This document shows positions 33,519-42,044 of a stretch of DNA of 53,062 bases, one piece after another. Under the pieces are notes generated by a model, which searched no databases, was not told the DNA's origin, and saw only the letters and a program-made list of their open reading frames with translations. The translations under genes and the position numbers were made by a program. The DNA is from Pseudomonadota bacterium. Lineage in GTDB: Bacteria > Pseudomonadota > Alphaproteobacteria > Caulobacterales > Caulobacteraceae. The DNA lies in assembly GCA_963205025.1 (NCBI GenBank), contig CAUJHO010000006.1, positions 1 through 53,062 on the forward strand, written 5' to 3'. How positions within the stretch are numbered: the first letter of the stretch is position 1; every line of letters starts with the position of its first letter.

Positions 33519-33931
33519 CCGTTTCCCTGGATACCAGCGTCCTGGTGGCGCTTTACGCCAAGGACGCACATACCTCGCTCGCCCGGACCTTGCTGGCGCG
33601 GCTGGGGCCGATCATCGTCAGTGACTGGGCGGCGGCTGAGTTCAGCACGGCAATCCGTCTGAAGGTCCGACAAGGCATTTTGTCGCCCGCCATGCTGGAC
33701 GCAGTCGAGGCGGGATTTGATGAATGGCTCGAGCAAATCGGTGCTCGGCGGCCTGTGCTCTCAGAAGATCATGTGTCAGCGCGCGCACTCGTTCGCCGTC
33801 ATGCTGGACTGCGCGCCCCGGATGCCCTTCACATCGCAACGGCCATGAGACTGGACGCCGGATTGGCAACCTTCGACGCGCGCCAGGCTGAAGTGTCGCG
33901 CCGCGAGGGCCTGACGGTCATCGACACATGA
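33515..33931 (+). CDS. PIN-domain (VapC-type) toxin ribonuclease
   Basis: The 138-residue PIN domain has the acidic site Asp6 in SLDTSVLVALY, a Glu in WAAAEFSTAI, Asp in RAPDALHIATAMRL and a final Asp (ATFDARQ) for Mg2+ coordination. VapC toxins cut tRNA or rRNA when freed from antitoxin. It starts with TTG that overlaps the antitoxin stop, ensuring coupling. Its TGA overlaps the trpF ATG. Base composition (about 58% GC in one counted line) is below that of its trp neighbours, suggesting acquisition. Confidence 0.9.
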   Translation: MTVSLDTSVLVALYAKDAHTSLARTLLARLGPIIVSDWAAAEFSTAIRLKVRQGILSPAMLDAVEAGFDEWLEQIGARRPVLSEDHVSARALVRRHAGLRAPDALHIATAMRLDAGLATFDARQAEVSRREGLTVIDT

Positions 33932-34572
33932 CCCGCGCCAAGATCTGTGGCGTGACCACGCCCGAGGCCTATACGGCGGCCGTCGACGGCGGCGCGGCCT
34001 TCGTCGGCCTGGTGTCGTTCGAGCGCAGCCCGCGCCATCTGTCGGTCGATCAGATGCAGGCCCTGATGGCCGCAGTTGAGCGGACGGTCCCGGTCGTGGT
34101 CCTGACGGTGGATGCGGACGACAGCCTCCTGGCGGACATCGCCGCGCGGGTGCGGCCGGATTTCATCCAACTGCACGGAGCCGAGACACCCGAGCGGGCC
34201 GAACAGGTGCTTGCCCTGACCGGGGCCGGGATCATCAAGGCCCTGCCGGTTTCTACAGCGGCGGACGTCGAGGCTGCACGCGAATGGGACGCCGCCGACT
34301 ACCTGCTGTTTGACGCCCGCCCGCCCAGGGACGCCGACCGGCCCGGCGGGCTGGGGCACGCCTTTGACTGGTCGCTGCTGGCGGACCTGAAGCCGTCAAA
34401 GCCCTGGTTCCTCGCCGGCGGCCTGACGCCCGACAATGTGGCCGCGGCTATCCGCATCACCGGGGTGCCGCTGGTCGATGTGTCGTCTGGCGTTGAAACC
34501 GCCCCCGGTGTTAAGGACTCCGGCCTGATCCGGGCCTTTCTGGATCGGGTTCGGGACGCCTCCCCGCGTTAG
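33928..34572 (+). CDS. trpF: Phosphoribosylanthranilate isomerase
   Basis: The 214-residue TIM barrel converts phosphoribosylanthranilate to CdRP in tryptophan synthesis. It starts MTRAKICGVTTPEAYTAAVDGGAAFVGLVSFERSPR with the catalytic Cys (residue 7), has the catalytic Asp in YLLFDARPP, and the phosphate site FLAGGLTPDNVAAAI plus VDVSSGVET. Its ATG overlaps the stop of the toxin gene, so its expression may depend on read-through from the toxin-antitoxin or upstream promoters. Confidence 0.96.
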   Translation: MTRAKICGVTTPEAYTAAVDGGAAFVGLVSFERSPRHLSVDQMQALMAAVERTVPVVVLTVDADDSLLADIAARVRPDFIQLHGAETPERAEQVLALTGAGIIKALPVSTAADVEAAREWDAADYLLFDARPPRDADRPGGLGHAFDWSLLADLKPSKPWFLAGGLTPDNVAAAIRITGVPLVDVSSGVETAPGVKDSGLIRAFLDRVRDASPR

Positions 34573-34585
34573 AAAGCCTTAGCCT

Positions 34586-35794
34586 GTGACGCTCGCCAAT
34601 GAATACGCCTGGCCCGATGCCCAGGGGCGCTTCGGCCCCTATGGCGGCCGGTTCGTGTCCGAGACCCTGATGCCGGCGATCCACGAGCTGGACGCCGCCT
34701 GGGCCGAGGCCAAGGCCGACCCGGCCTTTCAGGCCGAGCTGGACGGGTTTCTGGAACACTATGTCGGGCGCGCCAGCCCGCTCTATTTCGCCGAGCGCCT
34801 GACCGAACAGTTCGGCGGTGCCCGCGTCTGGCTCAAGCGCGAGGACCTGAACCACACCGGCGCGCACAAGATCAACAACTGCATGGGCCAGATTCTGTTG
34901 GCCCGGCGCATGGGCAAGACCCGCATCATCGCCGAAACCGGCGCGGGCCAGCACGGCGTGGCCACCGCCACGGTGGCCGCCCGCTTCGGCCTGCCGTGCG
35001 TGGTCTATATGGGCGCGGTCGATGTCGAGCGGCAGCAGCCCAACGTCTTTCGCATGAAGCTGCTGGGGGCCGAGGTGTTCCCGGTCACGGCAGGTGCGGC
35101 GACGCTGAAGGACGCCATGAACGAGGCCATGCGCGACTGGGTCACCAATGTCGGGGACACCTATTACATCATCGGCACGGCGGCGGGCCCCGCCCCCTAT
35201 CCGGCCATGGTGCGCGACTTCCAGTCAGTGATCGGCCGCGAGATCAAGGCCCAGTCCCTGAGACAGATCGGCCATCTGCCCCAGGCGGTCATTGCCTGTA
35301 TTGGTGGCGGCTCCAACGCCATCGGGGCCTTCCATCCCTTCATCGCCGACGAAGAGGTGCGCCTGATCGGGGTGGAGGCAGCGGGCTATGGCCTCGATAC
35401 GCCCGACCATGCGGCCAGTCTCAAGGGCGGGCGTCCGGGCGTGCTGCACGGCAACCGCACCTATCTGCTGCAAGACGACGACGGCCAGATCATCGAGGGT
35501 CATTCGATCTCGGCGGGGCTGGATTATCCCGGCATCGGACCCGAGCACGCCTGGCTGCATGACATTGGCCGGGCCGAATACCGCGCCGCCACCGACCAGG
35601 AGGCGCTGGACGCCTTCCAGATGTGCTCAAAGCTGGAAGGCATCATTCCGGCGCTGGAGCCCTCCCACGCCCTGGCCCGCGCCGGCGAGGTCGCCCGCGA
35701 GGTCGGCAAGGACGGCGACATCGTCGTGCTGATGAGCGGTCGCGGCGACAAGGACATCTTCACCGTGGCCAAGCATTTGGGGGTGGAGCTGTGA
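34586..35794 (+). CDS. trpB: Tryptophan synthase beta chain
   Basis: The 402-residue PLP enzyme joins indole and serine to tryptophan in the alpha2-beta2 complex. [20 protein letters not shown] contains the PLP Lys, and [43 protein letters not shown] and LMSGRGDKD follow. The start is GTG at 34586, 13 bases after trpF. It is separated from trpA by a REP-like element. Confidence 0.98.
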   Translation: MTLANEYAWPDAQGRFGPYGGRFVSETLMPAIHELDAAWAEAKADPAFQAELDGFLEHYVGRASPLYFAERLTEQFGGARVWLKREDLNHTGAHKINNCMGQILLARRMGKTRIIAETGAGQHGVATATVAARFGLPCVVYMGAVDVERQQPNVFRMKLLGAEVFPVTAGAATLKDAMNEAMRDWVTNVGDTYYIIGTAAGPAPYPAMVRDFQSVIGREIKAQSLRQIGHLPQAVIACIGGGSNAIGAFHPFIADEEVRLIGVEAAGYGLDTPDHAASLKGGRPGVLHGNRTYLLQDDDGQIIEGHSISAGLDYPGIGPEHAWLHDIGRAEYRAATDQEALDAFQMCSKLEGIIPALEPSHALARAGEVAREVGKDGDIVVLMSGRGDKDIFTVAKHLGVEL

Positions 35795-35805
35795 GGGCGG
35801 TTGTC

Positions 35806-35954
35806 GTCTCCTCCCCGCTGCACAGCAGGGGAGAGGGGGACCACGAAGTGGTGGAGGGGTCGGTCGCCGAGAGGCGCCGGTGCGTCGGCGCGACTCCTCT
35901 CCGGCTCGCCAAGGCTCGCCACCTCCCCATCGCAGTCGCGATGGGAGAGGAGAC
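35806..35954. repeat. REP-like element between trpB and trpA
   Basis: GTCTCCTC at 35806-35813 is the exact reverse complement of GAGGAGAC at 35947-35954, so the two ends of the element can pair. Inside are smaller palindromes: CCCCTGCTGTGCAGCGGGG type (35813-35830), CCACGAAGTGG (35840-35850) and GGCGCCGG...GCGTCGGCGC. Its build matches 12425-12589 with different bases. The right end supplies the trpA Shine-Dalgarno. Confidence 0.7.
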
Positions 35955-35960
35955 AGGATC

Positions 35961-36800
35961 ATGACCACCGCCCGTATCGACGCCCGCTTTGCTGCCTTGA
36001 AGGCCGAGGGTCGGGCCGGCTTCGTCGCCTATGTCATGGCCGGGGATCCCTCGCGTGACGAGGCGCTGGACATCCTGCGTGGCCTGCCGGCGGCGGGGGC
36101 CGACCTCATCGAGCTGGGCTTTCCCTTTTCTGACCCGATGGCCGAGGGGCCACCGATCCAGAGGGCGGCGCAACGTGGCCTCAAGGCCGGGCTGACGCTG
36201 AAGGGGACGCTGGCCCTCGCGAAGGACTTCCGGGCCGGAGATGCCGACACTCCCCTGATCCTGATGGGGTATCTGAACCCCATCGAGACGCTGGGCTACG
36301 ACGCCTTCGCGGCCCTGGCGGCTGAGTCGGGCATCGACGGCCTGATCGTGGTGGATTGCCCGCCCGAAGAGGCGGGGCCCCTGACCGACGCCCTGGACGC
36401 CCATCACATTGCCTTGATCCGGCTGGCCACCCCGACCACCGATGATCAGCGACTGAAGGTTGTGGCCGAACGCACAAGCGGTTTTGTCTATTACGTTTCT
36501 GTCGCGGGGGTCACCGGGGTGAAAGAGGCCGATGCTGCCGCCGTCGCCCCTGCGGTCGCGCGCGTCAGGACCGCTTCCGGCTTGCCGGTGGCGGTCGGCT
36601 TCGGCATCAAGACGCCAGAACGGGCCGCCGAGATCGCGCGCGTCGCCGACGCGGTCGTGGTCGGATCGGCCCTGGTGGAAGAGGTGGACAGAGCCCTGGC
36701 CGAGAACCGTCCGGCGGTGCCGGGCGTTCTGGACAAGGCGGGCAGCCTGGCCGGCGCGGTGCGTCGGGCGCGGCTCGCGCCGGAGAGTGAAGAGCGTTAG
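35961..36800 (+). CDS. trpA: Tryptophan synthase alpha chain
   Basis: The 279-residue TIM barrel cleaves indole-3-glycerol phosphate to indole and glyceraldehyde 3-phosphate. It has AYVMAGDPSRDEAL, LIELGFPFSDPMAEGPPIQRA with catalytic Glu and Asp, LILMGYLNPIETLGYDAF, FVYYVSVAGVTGVKE and GFGIKTPERAAEI. I took the ATG at 35961 with GAGGAG eight bases upstream; that SD lies in the REP-like element. accD follows three bases after its stop. Confidence 0.97.
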   Translation: MTTARIDARFAALKAEGRAGFVAYVMAGDPSRDEALDILRGLPAAGADLIELGFPFSDPMAEGPPIQRAAQRGLKAGLTLKGTLALAKDFRAGDADTPLILMGYLNPIETLGYDAFAALAAESGIDGLIVVDCPPEEAGPLTDALDAHHIALIRLATPTTDDQRLKVVAERTSGFVYYVSVAGVTGVKEADAAAVAPAVARVRTASGLPVAVGFGIKTPERAAEIARVADAVVVGSALVEEVDRALAENRPAVPGVLDKAGSLAGAVRRARLAPESEER

Positions 36801-36803
36801 ATC

Positions 36804-37733
36804 ATGGCTATGGCCGGTAATCCCGACGATCCGACTGGACCCCAGCGTCCCCCCGCCGAACGCCGGCAACGAGGCGGCGGCTGGCTGGCGCGCATTGCGC
36901 CGGGCGTACGCAAGATCGTGGGGCGGCGCGACACGCCCGAGAACCTGTGGGTCAAGGACCCTGATACCGGCGAGATGATCTATCGCCCCGAGCTGGAGGC
37001 GGCCCTGTGGGTCACCCCGTCGGGCAAGCATATGCGGATCAACGCAGAGCAGCGGCTGTCGGTCACCTTCGATGACGGCCAGTATGAGGCCCTGCCGACG
37101 CCGGACGCCCCGGAAGACCCGCTGAAATTCTCGGATGGGCGTCCGTACCGCGAGCGCCTGGCTTCGGCCCGCAAGGCCAACGGGACCCGCGACGTCATGT
37201 CGATCGGCTATGGCGAAATCCGGGGCGAGCCGGTGGTGGTGCTGGTGCAGAACTTCGCCTTCATGGGCGGATCGCTGGGCATGGCCGCCGGAGAAGGCTT
37301 CATCGCCGCCGCCCATGCCGCCATTGAGCGTGGCTGTCCCATGGTCTGTTTCACCGCCGCCGGTGGTGCGCGGATGCAGGAAGGGGCGCTCAGCCTGATG
37401 CAGATGGCGCGCACGACCCTGGCCATCAACGAAATGAAGGCGGCGGGCCTGCCCTATGTCGTGGTCCTGACCGATCCGACGACCGGCGGGGTCACGGCCT
37501 CCTACGCCATGCTGGGCGATGTGCATCTGGCCGAGCCGGGGGCCCTGATCGGCTTTGCCGGGCCGCGGGTGATCGAACAGACCATCCGCGAGAAACTGCC
37601 GCCAGGCTTCCAGCGTGCCGAGTATCTTCAGGAAAAGGGCATGGTTGACCGGGTCGTCGCCCGTGCCGACCTGCCCGAGGTGCTGGGCCAGATCCTGTCG
37701 GTGCTGATGGACGGCCGCCGGGCGGCGGCCTAG
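36804..37733 (+). CDS. accD: Acetyl-CoA carboxylase carboxyltransferase beta subunit, lacking zinc-ribbon cysteines
   Basis: The 309-residue subunit forms, with AccA, the carboxyltransferase that makes malonyl-CoA. The crotonase-like core is intact: FMGGSLGMAAGEGF, TAAGGARMQEGALSLMQMA, VLTDPTTGGVTASYAMLGDV, GFAGPRVIEQTIREKLP. The N-terminal zinc ribbon, normally C-x2-C and C-x2-C, reads KDPDTGEMIYRPELEAALW and VTPSGKHMRI: residues 52, 55, 71 and 74 are Asp, Thr, Thr and Gly, although the surrounding residues are kept. Zinc binding should therefore be lost. Confidence 0.95.
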   Translation: MAMAGNPDDPTGPQRPPAERRQRGGGWLARIAPGVRKIVGRRDTPENLWVKDPDTGEMIYRPELEAALWVTPSGKHMRINAEQRLSVTFDDGQYEALPTPDAPEDPLKFSDGRPYRERLASARKANGTRDVMSIGYGEIRGEPVVVLVQNFAFMGGSLGMAAGEGFIAAAHAAIERGCPMVCFTAAGGARMQEGALSLMQMARTTLAINEMKAAGLPYVVVLTDPTTGGVTASYAMLGDVHLAEPGALIGFAGPRVIEQTIREKLPPGFQRAEYLQEKGMVDRVVARADLPEVLGQILSVLMDGRRAAA

Positions 37734-37746
37734 CCGTCGTCCAGGG

Positions 37747-39027
37747 ATGGATCCCGTCTCTGAGCGCCTGAGGGCGCGCCACCCCCAGAAAATCGACCTG
37801 TCGCTGGACCGGATCCGGCGGTTGCTGCGTGCGGTCGGCGATCCGCAGGATCGGCTTGCGCCCGTCGTTCATGTCGCCGGCACCAACGGAAAGGGATCGA
37901 CCGTGGCCCTGATCCGCGCCATGGCCGAGGCGGCAGGTCTGAGCGTCAGTGTATATACATCACCGCACCTGGTGCGTTTCAACGAACGTATCCGGCTGGC
38001 CGGTCAGCTGATCGAAGATGCGGAACTGGAAGCGATTCTGGACCGGCTGGAAGCGGTGGACGGCGACATCACCGCCACCGTCTTCGAGATGACCACCGCC
38101 GCCGCCTTTCTGGCCATGGCCGAGACCCCCGCAGACCTGACGATCATCGAGGTCGGTCTGGGCGGCAGGCTGGACGCCACCAATGTCATCGACCGAACCC
38201 GTCTGTCGGTGATCACGCCGGTCGACCATGACCATGCCGAGTTTCTGGGAACAGACCTGGCCGGGATCGCCGGCGAGAAGGCGGGAATCCTGCGCCCAGG
38301 CGTACCTGCCGTCATCGCGCGTCAACCCGACATCGCCTTTGAGGTCATCGAGGCCGAGGCCGGGCGTCTTCGGGTGCCCTTGACGGTCCTGGGCCGCGAT
38401 TTCGATGCCTGGGCCGAGCGCGGCGGCCTGACGTTCCAGGCAGAGGACCGGCTGCTCGACCTGCCGGCGCCGGCCCTGGTCGGGCACCACCAGATCGCCA
38501 ATGCCGGGGTCGCGATCGCTGCGGCCCTCGAACTGGGCTTGCCGGAGGACGCGATCGCGCGGGGCCTGAGAGGTGTGCGCTGGCCGGCGCGGATGCAGCC
38601 GCTGACGGCAGGACCCTACGCCGATCTCGCGCGCGCCCGCGGAGCCGAGCTGTGGCTGGACGGCGGACACAATCCGCACGCGGCGCGGGCCCTGGCCGAC
38701 GCCCTGGCGGCCCTGGATCTCCGACAGCCGCGCCCGACGGCCCTGATCACCGGCATGCTCGCCAACAAGGACGCCGACGGTTTCTTTGACGCCTTCCGCC
38801 TGGCTCAGGCCCCCGTCCTTACCGTGCCGTTCGAAGGGGCCTGCCGCTCGCCGGCGGACCTGGCCGAGGCGGCACGCCGGGCCGGTCTGGCGGCCGAGCC
38901 GATGGTCGATGTCGAGACGGCCTTGAAGGCCGCCCTGGCCGAGGGGGCCGGACGGGTGCTGATCTGTGGGTCGCTCTATCTGGCCGGCGAGGTCCTGGGG
39001 GCCTCGCCGGAGACCTGGCCGACCTAA
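37747..39027 (+). CDS. folC: Dihydrofolate/folylpolyglutamate synthase
   Basis: The 426-residue Mur-ligase-type enzyme adds glutamate to dihydropteroate and folates using ATP. VHVAGTNGKGSTVALIRAMAEAAG is the P-loop, SVYTSPHLVRFNERIRL the substrate loop, IIEVGLGGRLDATNVI and VITPVDHDHAEFLGTDLAGIAGEKAGILR the conserved core, and WLDGGHNPHAARALADAL the C-terminal glutamate site. The last gene of the trp-acc-fol operon, its TAA overlaps the stop of ctpA on the opposite strand. Confidence 0.96.
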   Translation: MDPVSERLRARHPQKIDLSLDRIRRLLRAVGDPQDRLAPVVHVAGTNGKGSTVALIRAMAEAAGLSVSVYTSPHLVRFNERIRLAGQLIEDAELEAILDRLEAVDGDITATVFEMTTAAAFLAMAETPADLTIIEVGLGGRLDATNVIDRTRLSVITPVDHDHAEFLGTDLAGIAGEKAGILRPGVPAVIARQPDIAFEVIEAEAGRLRVPLTVLGRDFDAWAERGGLTFQAEDRLLDLPAPALVGHHQIANAGVAIAAALELGLPEDAIARGLRGVRWPARMQPLTAGPYADLARARGAELWLDGGHNPHAARALADALAALDLRQPRPTALITGMLANKDADGFFDAFRLAQAPVLTVPFEGACRSPADLAEAARRAGLAAEPMVDVETALKAALAEGAGRVLICGSLYLAGEVLGASPETWPT

Positions 39028-40385
39028 TCCCCGGTCGCTTCGGTCGCTTCGGTCGCGTCCGCAGCCGCCGCGACTTGAAGGGGACGGCGCTCCAGCAGGT
39101 TCAGGTCGCCCCCCACACGCAGCAGATCCAGGGCGCGTTGGAGCTGATAGTCCTGGTCGGTGGGGAAATCCTCCGGCGGCGCTTCCTCGGGCGAATGCGG
39201 TCCGCGCCGCTCGGACCCGACCGAGGCGTCCAGGGCGTTGGTATAGGCCGCCTCTGAGTAGATGAAGGAAGATCGGGCCACGATCTCGGCCTCGCGGCGG
39301 CTGCGCGCCACCTCCAGATCCGGGGCGATGCCGATGCGCTGGATCGACTGGCCCGACGGCGTGAAATAGCGCGCGGTGGTCAGGGACAGGGCTCCGTCCT
39401 GACCGGCCCGCAGGGGCATGACGCTCTGGACCGAACCCTTGCCGAAGCTGGTCAGGCCCACCAGGGTCGCGCGCTCGTGGTCGCGCAGGGCCCCGGCCAC
39501 GATCTCCGAGGCCGAGGCCGAGCCGTAGTTGATCAGAACCGCCACCGGCAGGCCGCCCGTCAGGTCCCCCGCCGTGGCGTTGTAGCGGCGGATGTCATTG
39601 GCGCGACGGCCACGCTGGCTGACGATCTCGCCGCGTTCGAGGAAGGCGTCGGACACGGCAATCGCCGCGTCCAGAAGGCCGCCGCCGTTGTTGCGAAGAT
39701 CCAGCACGATCCCCCGCAGGCCGGGGTTTGTGGTCCGCAGCGTCTGGATCGCCTCGCCCAGCTCGCGGCCGGTATTGGTGTTGAAGGTCGAGATGCGGAT
39801 GTAGCCGAACTCGCCCTCCATCCGCGAGGTGACCGAGAAGGTGCGGATGACCTCGCGCACGATGGTGACGTCACGCGGCTCCTGGCCGTCGCGCAGGAAG
39901 GTGACGACGACCGATTCGCCCGCCGCGCCGCGCAGCTGTTCGGACACCTCGGCCACGGTCAGGCCGGCGGTCGACTGGCCGTTGATGGCGGTGATGACGT
40001 CGCCGGCCTCGACACCCGCGCGCAGGGCGGGGCCGCCGTCCATCGGAGTGATGACGCGGATCAGGCCGTTTTCAGAGGTGATTTCCAGCCCGACACCGGA
40101 ATAGGCCCCCGAGCTGCGCTCGTTCAGGCGCTCGAGGTCCTCGGCATTGAGGTAGTTGGAGTGCGGGTCCAGGGACGACAGCATGCCGTCGAGCGCCGCC
40201 TCGATCAGCTTCTTGGGGTCGGTCTCCACGACATAGCCACGCTCGACGATGGAGACGACGTCGCCGAACAGCTCCAGCATCCGGTAGGTCTCGGCGGCCT
40301 GAGCCCCGATCCGGGTCTGACCGACCGCAACGGCACTCGCACCGATGGCCAGGGCCGAGATGCCGAACAAGGCCAGTTTACGCAT
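39024..40385 (-). CDS. ctpA: S41-family C-terminal processing peptidase (CtpA-like)
   Basis: The 453-residue periplasmic serine protease has a signal peptide (MRKLALFGISALAIGASAVAVG) and a PDZ domain (GVGLEITSENGLIRVITPMDGGPALRAGVEAGDVITAING). The catalytic core has GIVLDLRNNGGGLLDAAI, VLINYGSASASEIVAGAL with the catalytic Ser and GLTSFGKGSVQS with the Lys. The C-terminal 80 residues are acidic and repetitive. AAAGG lies seven bases before the chosen ATG at 40385. An alternative ATG is at 40406. It follows the EnvC-like gene, a common pairing. Confidence 0.93.
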   Translation of the reverse strand: MRKLALFGISALAIGASAVAVGQTRIGAQAAETYRMLELFGDVVSIVERGYVVETDPKKLIEAALDGMLSSLDPHSNYLNAEDLERLNERSSGAYSGVGLEITSENGLIRVITPMDGGPALRAGVEAGDVITAINGQSTAGLTVAEVSEQLRGAAGESVVVTFLRDGQEPRDVTIVREVIRTFSVTSRMEGEFGYIRISTFNTNTGRELGEAIQTLRTTNPGLRGIVLDLRNNGGGLLDAAIAVSDAFLERGEIVSQRGRRANDIRRYNATAGDLTGGLPVAVLINYGSASASEIVAGALRDHERATLVGLTSFGKGSVQSVMPLRAGQDGALSLTTARYFTPSGQSIQRIGIAPDLEVARSRREAEIVARSSFIYSEAAYTNALDASVGSERRGPHSPEEAPPEDFPTDQDYQLQRALDLLRVGGDLNLLERRPLQVAAAADATEATEATGD

Positions 40386-40469
40386 GGGGGTGCCTTTGAA
40401 ACTCATGGGGAGGTCGTCAGTCGAGCTAGTGGAACGACGCCGAAGCGACAAATCTGTGGCGACATATGA

Positions 40470-41570
40470 TCAGGCTCCGGCGCGCGCGTCGAGCCATGGG
40501 GCGGGGTCCACCGGCTCATCTTCGCGGCGAAGCTCGAAATAGAGCTCGGGGGCCTCAGCCTCGGGCAGGCGGCCGACCGGCTCACCGGCGGCGACCCGGC
40601 TCCCGATCTGGACGGCGGCGCGGTCCAGTCCAGCCAGGACCAGTCGCCAGCCCGGGCCGAGCCGCAGCACCACCACCTCGTTCCAGCCCTCCAGAGGGCC
40701 GGCGTATTCGACCACGCCGTCCGCCGGTGCCCGTACCAGCCCCTGAGCCGAGCCGGAAAAGGTCAGGCCGCGCGTGCCGCCCCCGAACTCAGAGACGAGC
40801 GGACCGGCAACCGGGCGGATCAGGCGTTCGCGCCCGCCCGGAAGGGGGGTGGCGGCGACGGCGTCGCGCCGGCTGGGAGACAGCTCGCGCAGCAGCCCGC
40901 CGAGGTCCCGCACCCGCCGGGCGGCCGCCCGGGCTTCGGTTTCGGCGGTGGTGGCATCGGCCAGCAGCAGGGTTTCCAGCGCCCGCTTCTCGGTGATCAG
41001 ACGATCGATGTCGGCCCGGCGGTCGGCCAGGGAGCTTTCGGCGGTCAGGAGGTCGCCGGCGGCGATCACAGCCTCGCGTCGCAGGCGGTTCAGGGCGGCC
41101 TGATCCGTCGCCAGCCGGCGTGCGCGCGCCTCGAGCACCGGCGTGACAGACCGCATCAGGATCTGGGCGCGGATGGCGTCATTGGCGCGCTCGGGCGAGA
41201 CCAGCAGGGCGGGGGGCGGATTGCGGCCGTAAAGCTGCAAGGCGGCCAGCAGGCGGGTCTGACGGCTGCGTTCGCGCCCCAGTCGCACGCGAAGCGCGGT
41301 CTCGCGATCATTGATCGACGCCAGCCGCGCCCGCTGGGCTGAAACGCGGGTGAGGTCGCCGTCCTCATCCTGGCCGAGCCGGCGCAGCTCGACGCGCAAC
41401 TGCTCGATCTCCAGCGCGATGGCATTGGCGTCGGCGCGCAGGCGCTGGGCCCTAAGCGTCTCGTCCTGATAGCGGGCCTGGGCGCGCGACAGCTCGTCAC
41501 TCGGTCGCTGGCCCGAGGCCGGGCCGGCGACGGCGGCGAGGATCAGGGTGACGGCGAGGGCGCGTTTCAT
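40470..41570 (-). CDS. EnvC-like murein hydrolase activator with degenerate LytM domain
   Basis: This 366-residue secreted protein has a signal peptide (MKRALAVTLILAAVAGPASG), a long Arg/Leu/Ala-rich coiled coil (about 25-225), and a LytM/M23-like C-terminus (VAGPLVSEFGG, VRAPADGVVEYAGPL, VDPAPWL). None of the zinc ligands remain: H-x-G-x-D is LTFSG, the central YAHL is LAGL, and HLHFE is ELYFE. It should bind and activate amidases for cell separation rather than cut peptidoglycan. It lies between rlmH and ctpA, the usual order. Confidence 0.88.
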   Translation of the reverse strand: MKRALAVTLILAAVAGPASGQRPSDELSRAQARYQDETLRAQRLRADANAIALEIEQLRVELRRLGQDEDGDLTRVSAQRARLASINDRETALRVRLGRERSRQTRLLAALQLYGRNPPPALLVSPERANDAIRAQILMRSVTPVLEARARRLATDQAALNRLRREAVIAAGDLLTAESSLADRRADIDRLITEKRALETLLLADATTAETEARAAARRVRDLGGLLRELSPSRRDAVAATPLPGGRERLIRPVAGPLVSEFGGGTRGLTFSGSAQGLVRAPADGVVEYAGPLEGWNEVVVLRLGPGWRLVLAGLDRAAVQIGSRVAAGEPVGRLPEAEAPELYFELRREDEPVDPAPWLDARAGA

Positions 41571-42038
41571 TCAGTCGCGATGATAGGGTGATCCGGCCAG
41601 GATGGTCACGGCCCGATAGACCTGCTCGGCCAGCATGGCGCGCACCAGCGCATGCGGCCAGGTCTGGGGCCCGAAGGCCAGGGTGTCATGGGCGCGATCC
41701 ACGAAGGCCGGGTCCAGGCCGTCAGCCCCGCCGATGACGAAGACCAGCCGGCGCTCGCCGCGATCCCTGAGGGTCGCCATCCTGTCGGCCAGCGCCCGCG
41801 AGGTCAGGGCCTTGCCGCGCTCGTCGCAGGCGATGATGAAGGCCCCATCGCCGATGGCGGCGGCGAGGGCCTCGGCCTCGGCGGGTTTTCCGGGTTTGCG
41901 GGCCTCGACCTCGATCAGATCGACGGGCGTGAGGCCCAGCGCCTTGCCCGACGCGCCGGCGCGCTTGAGGTAGTCCCCGACCAGCTCGGTTTCAGGCGAA
42001 CGCGACAGCCGCCCGACAGCGGCGATACTGACCCGCAT
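41571..42038 (-). CDS. rlmH: 23S rRNA pseudouridine1915 N3-methyltransferase RlmH
   Basis: The 155-residue SPOUT methyltransferase has the trefoil-knot SAM site LVFVIGGADGLDPAFVDRAHDTLAFGPQTWPHALVRAMLAEQ, ending in the family-typical QVYRAVTILAGSPYHRD. It methylates the pseudouridine in helix 69 of 23S rRNA on assembled ribosomes. The gene ends one base before the EnvC-like start and begins six bases after rsfS. Confidence 0.96.
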   Translation of the reverse strand: MRVSIAAVGRLSRSPETELVGDYLKRAGASGKALGLTPVDLIEVEARKPGKPAEAEALAAAIGDGAFIIACDERGKALTSRALADRMATLRDRGERRLVFVIGGADGLDPAFVDRAHDTLAFGPQTWPHALVRAMLAEQVYRAVTILAGSPYHRD

Positions 42039-42044
42039 GGGGCC

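Noticed and set aside
35760..37526. 588-codon open frame on the minus strand across trpA and accD
   Set aside because: Crosses two well-supported genes and a repeat element on the other strand, and has no recognisable domain.
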